Below, in pieces: positions 13,671-14,265 of a DNA stretch of 14,265 nt; positions within the stretch are counted from its first letter, which is position 1, and the number at the start of each line of letters is the position of its first letter. A program made the position numbers and the translations under genes. Location: assembly GCA_009649835.1 (NCBI GenBank), contig PYCK01000012.1:12527-26791 (forward strand), in the 5' to 3' direction. The notes beneath the pieces were generated by a model. The model was not told where the DNA came from. It did not search any database and was given only the letters and a program-made list of their open reading frames with translations. The stretch comes from Candidatus Methanocomedens sp. (GTDB lineage: Archaea; Halobacteriota; Methanosarcinia; Methanosarcinales; Methanocomedenaceae).

Positions 13671-13690
13671 ATCTTTTTGCACTTACTATT

Positions 13691-14265
13691 ATGAAGATAA
13701 CATACTTCGGGCATTCGGCTTTTTTAATAGAAAACCTGCTAACAGACCCATTTTTAAGCGGCAATCCCAAGTGCAGGACAACACCTGATGAGGTCAGTTG
13801 TAACATCATCTGCCTGACCCACGACCATGATGACCATCTGGGAGATGCCTTTGAGATAGGAAAGCGCAATAATGCAGTGATTGTAGCCATTCATGAAATT
13901 GCGAAATATGCTGATTCGAAAGGGTTGAGAACCGAAGGGATGAATATCGGCGGCACAATAATTGTTGGTGACTGGCATATCAAGATGGTGGAGGCACTGC
14001 ATTCTTCAAATATGGGTCATCCGGCAGGATTCATCCTGAAGCACATGGAGTTCAACAAGACCATATACCATGCAGGGGATACAGGGCTGTTCAGTGATAT
14101 GAGATTGATAGGGGATGAGGGGATTGATATTGCCATGCTCCCGATCGGGGACAGGTACACAATGGGAATCAAGGATGCGCTGCGGGCGGTTGACCTGATA
14201 AGGCCCGAACTTGTGATTCCCATGCATTATGGGTCATTTCCTGCGATATCAGTGAATCCCTGGGA
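13691..14265 (+). CDS. UPF0173 metallo-beta-lactamase-fold hydrolase (3' end outside window)
   Basis: The 191 visible codons start MKITYFGHSAFLIE, the standard opening of UPF0173. Metal ligands are present: THDHDDH (H44, H46, D48, H49), H104 region EALHSS, HAGDTG (H127, D130) and PMHYGSF (H179). Only about the last 30-40 residues of a usual 220-230 aa protein are missing. The fold binds two metal ions and hydrolyses an unknown substrate in the cytoplasm; UPF0173 has no settled physiological role. The start is the first ATG and fits the TATA box spacing. It has no stop in the window. Codon and base composition resemble phoU and ubiX more than the A/T-rich toxin-antitoxin genes, consistent with a resident chromosomal gene. 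Confidence 0.93.
   Translation, partial: MKITYFGHSAFLIENLLTDPFLSGNPKCRTTPDEVSCNIICLTHDHDDHLGDAFEIGKRNNAVIVAIHEIAKYADSKGLRTEGMNIGGTIIVGDWHIKMVEALHSSNMGHPAGFILKHMEFNKTIYHAGDTGLFSDMRLIGDEGIDIAMLPIGDRYTMGIKDALRAVDLIRPELVIPMHYGSFPAISVNPW

Larger units (their letters stand above)
13368..13690. other. Intergenic region with repeat remnants
   Basis: No intact gene is visible. The stretch carries R1b and R2b 50 bp apart and the core promoter of the downstream hydrolase. The R1b peptide frame is preceded directly by TAG and continues to a TGA at 13558-13560 (...EVEGELHPQT), so it is a fragment only. Confidence 0.55.

Overview
The window reads as a chromosomal stretch of a Methanosarcinales-type archaeon, either a methanogen or a methanotrophic ANME-2/Methanoperedens relative. 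The case rests on an AbrB-fused PhoU paralogue, a KaiC-like ATPase beside PAS/GAF histidine kinases, a response regulator ending in what looks like methanogen output domain 1 (MetOD1), a lamin-tail/phospholipase-D exoprotein, and archaeal TATA-type promoters placed for leaderless transcription. Genus is inference; nothing in the window fixes it.

Layout. (1) 1-2575, plus strand: the 3' part of a phoU gene, a dead AAA-ATPase gene start with its promoter dyads, a hicBA toxin-antitoxin locus whose hicA carries a one-base frameshift, and a second phoU with an N-terminal SpoVT/AbrB domain. That second phoU lies behind a perfect 10-bp inverted repeat and lacks a normal start codon. (2) 2749-3309: ubiX flavin prenyltransferase. 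(3) 10218 down to 3357, minus strand: a tightly packed seven-gene signalling operon, in transcription order a 5'-truncated HAMP-PAS protein, a PAS3 histidine kinase, a lone receiver, a REC-PAS-GAF protein, a sensorless histidine kinase, a REC-MetOD1 protein and a KaiC-like RecA ATPase. Genes overlap by 4 to 38 nt or are separated by 2 to 17 nt, and no DNA-binding output domain is encoded. (4) 10219-13690: a scarred accessory zone with a 20-bp tandem duplication, two pairs of diverged direct repeats, orphan coding fragments, a secreted and membrane-anchored PLD-family protein (minus strand), and a DUF3368/UPF0175 toxin-antitoxin pair (plus strand) whose promoter carries a tandem 10-bp operator-like repeat. 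(5) 13691 to the end: a UPF0173 metallo-beta-lactamase-fold hydrolase, cut by the window edge.

How it fits together. The signalling operon looks like a multi-step phosphorelay: two kinases, three receiver-bearing proteins and an ATPase of the KaiC family as the only enzymatic output. The GAF sensor protein and the sensorless kinase overlap out of frame by 38 nt and together would make one hybrid sensor kinase. The flanks show turnover: two toxin-antitoxin loci (one damaged), an ATPase stub, and repeats that bracket the DUF3368/UPF0175 pair and abut the PLD gene. The two PhoU proteins point to phosphate homeostasis genes continuing upstream of the window.
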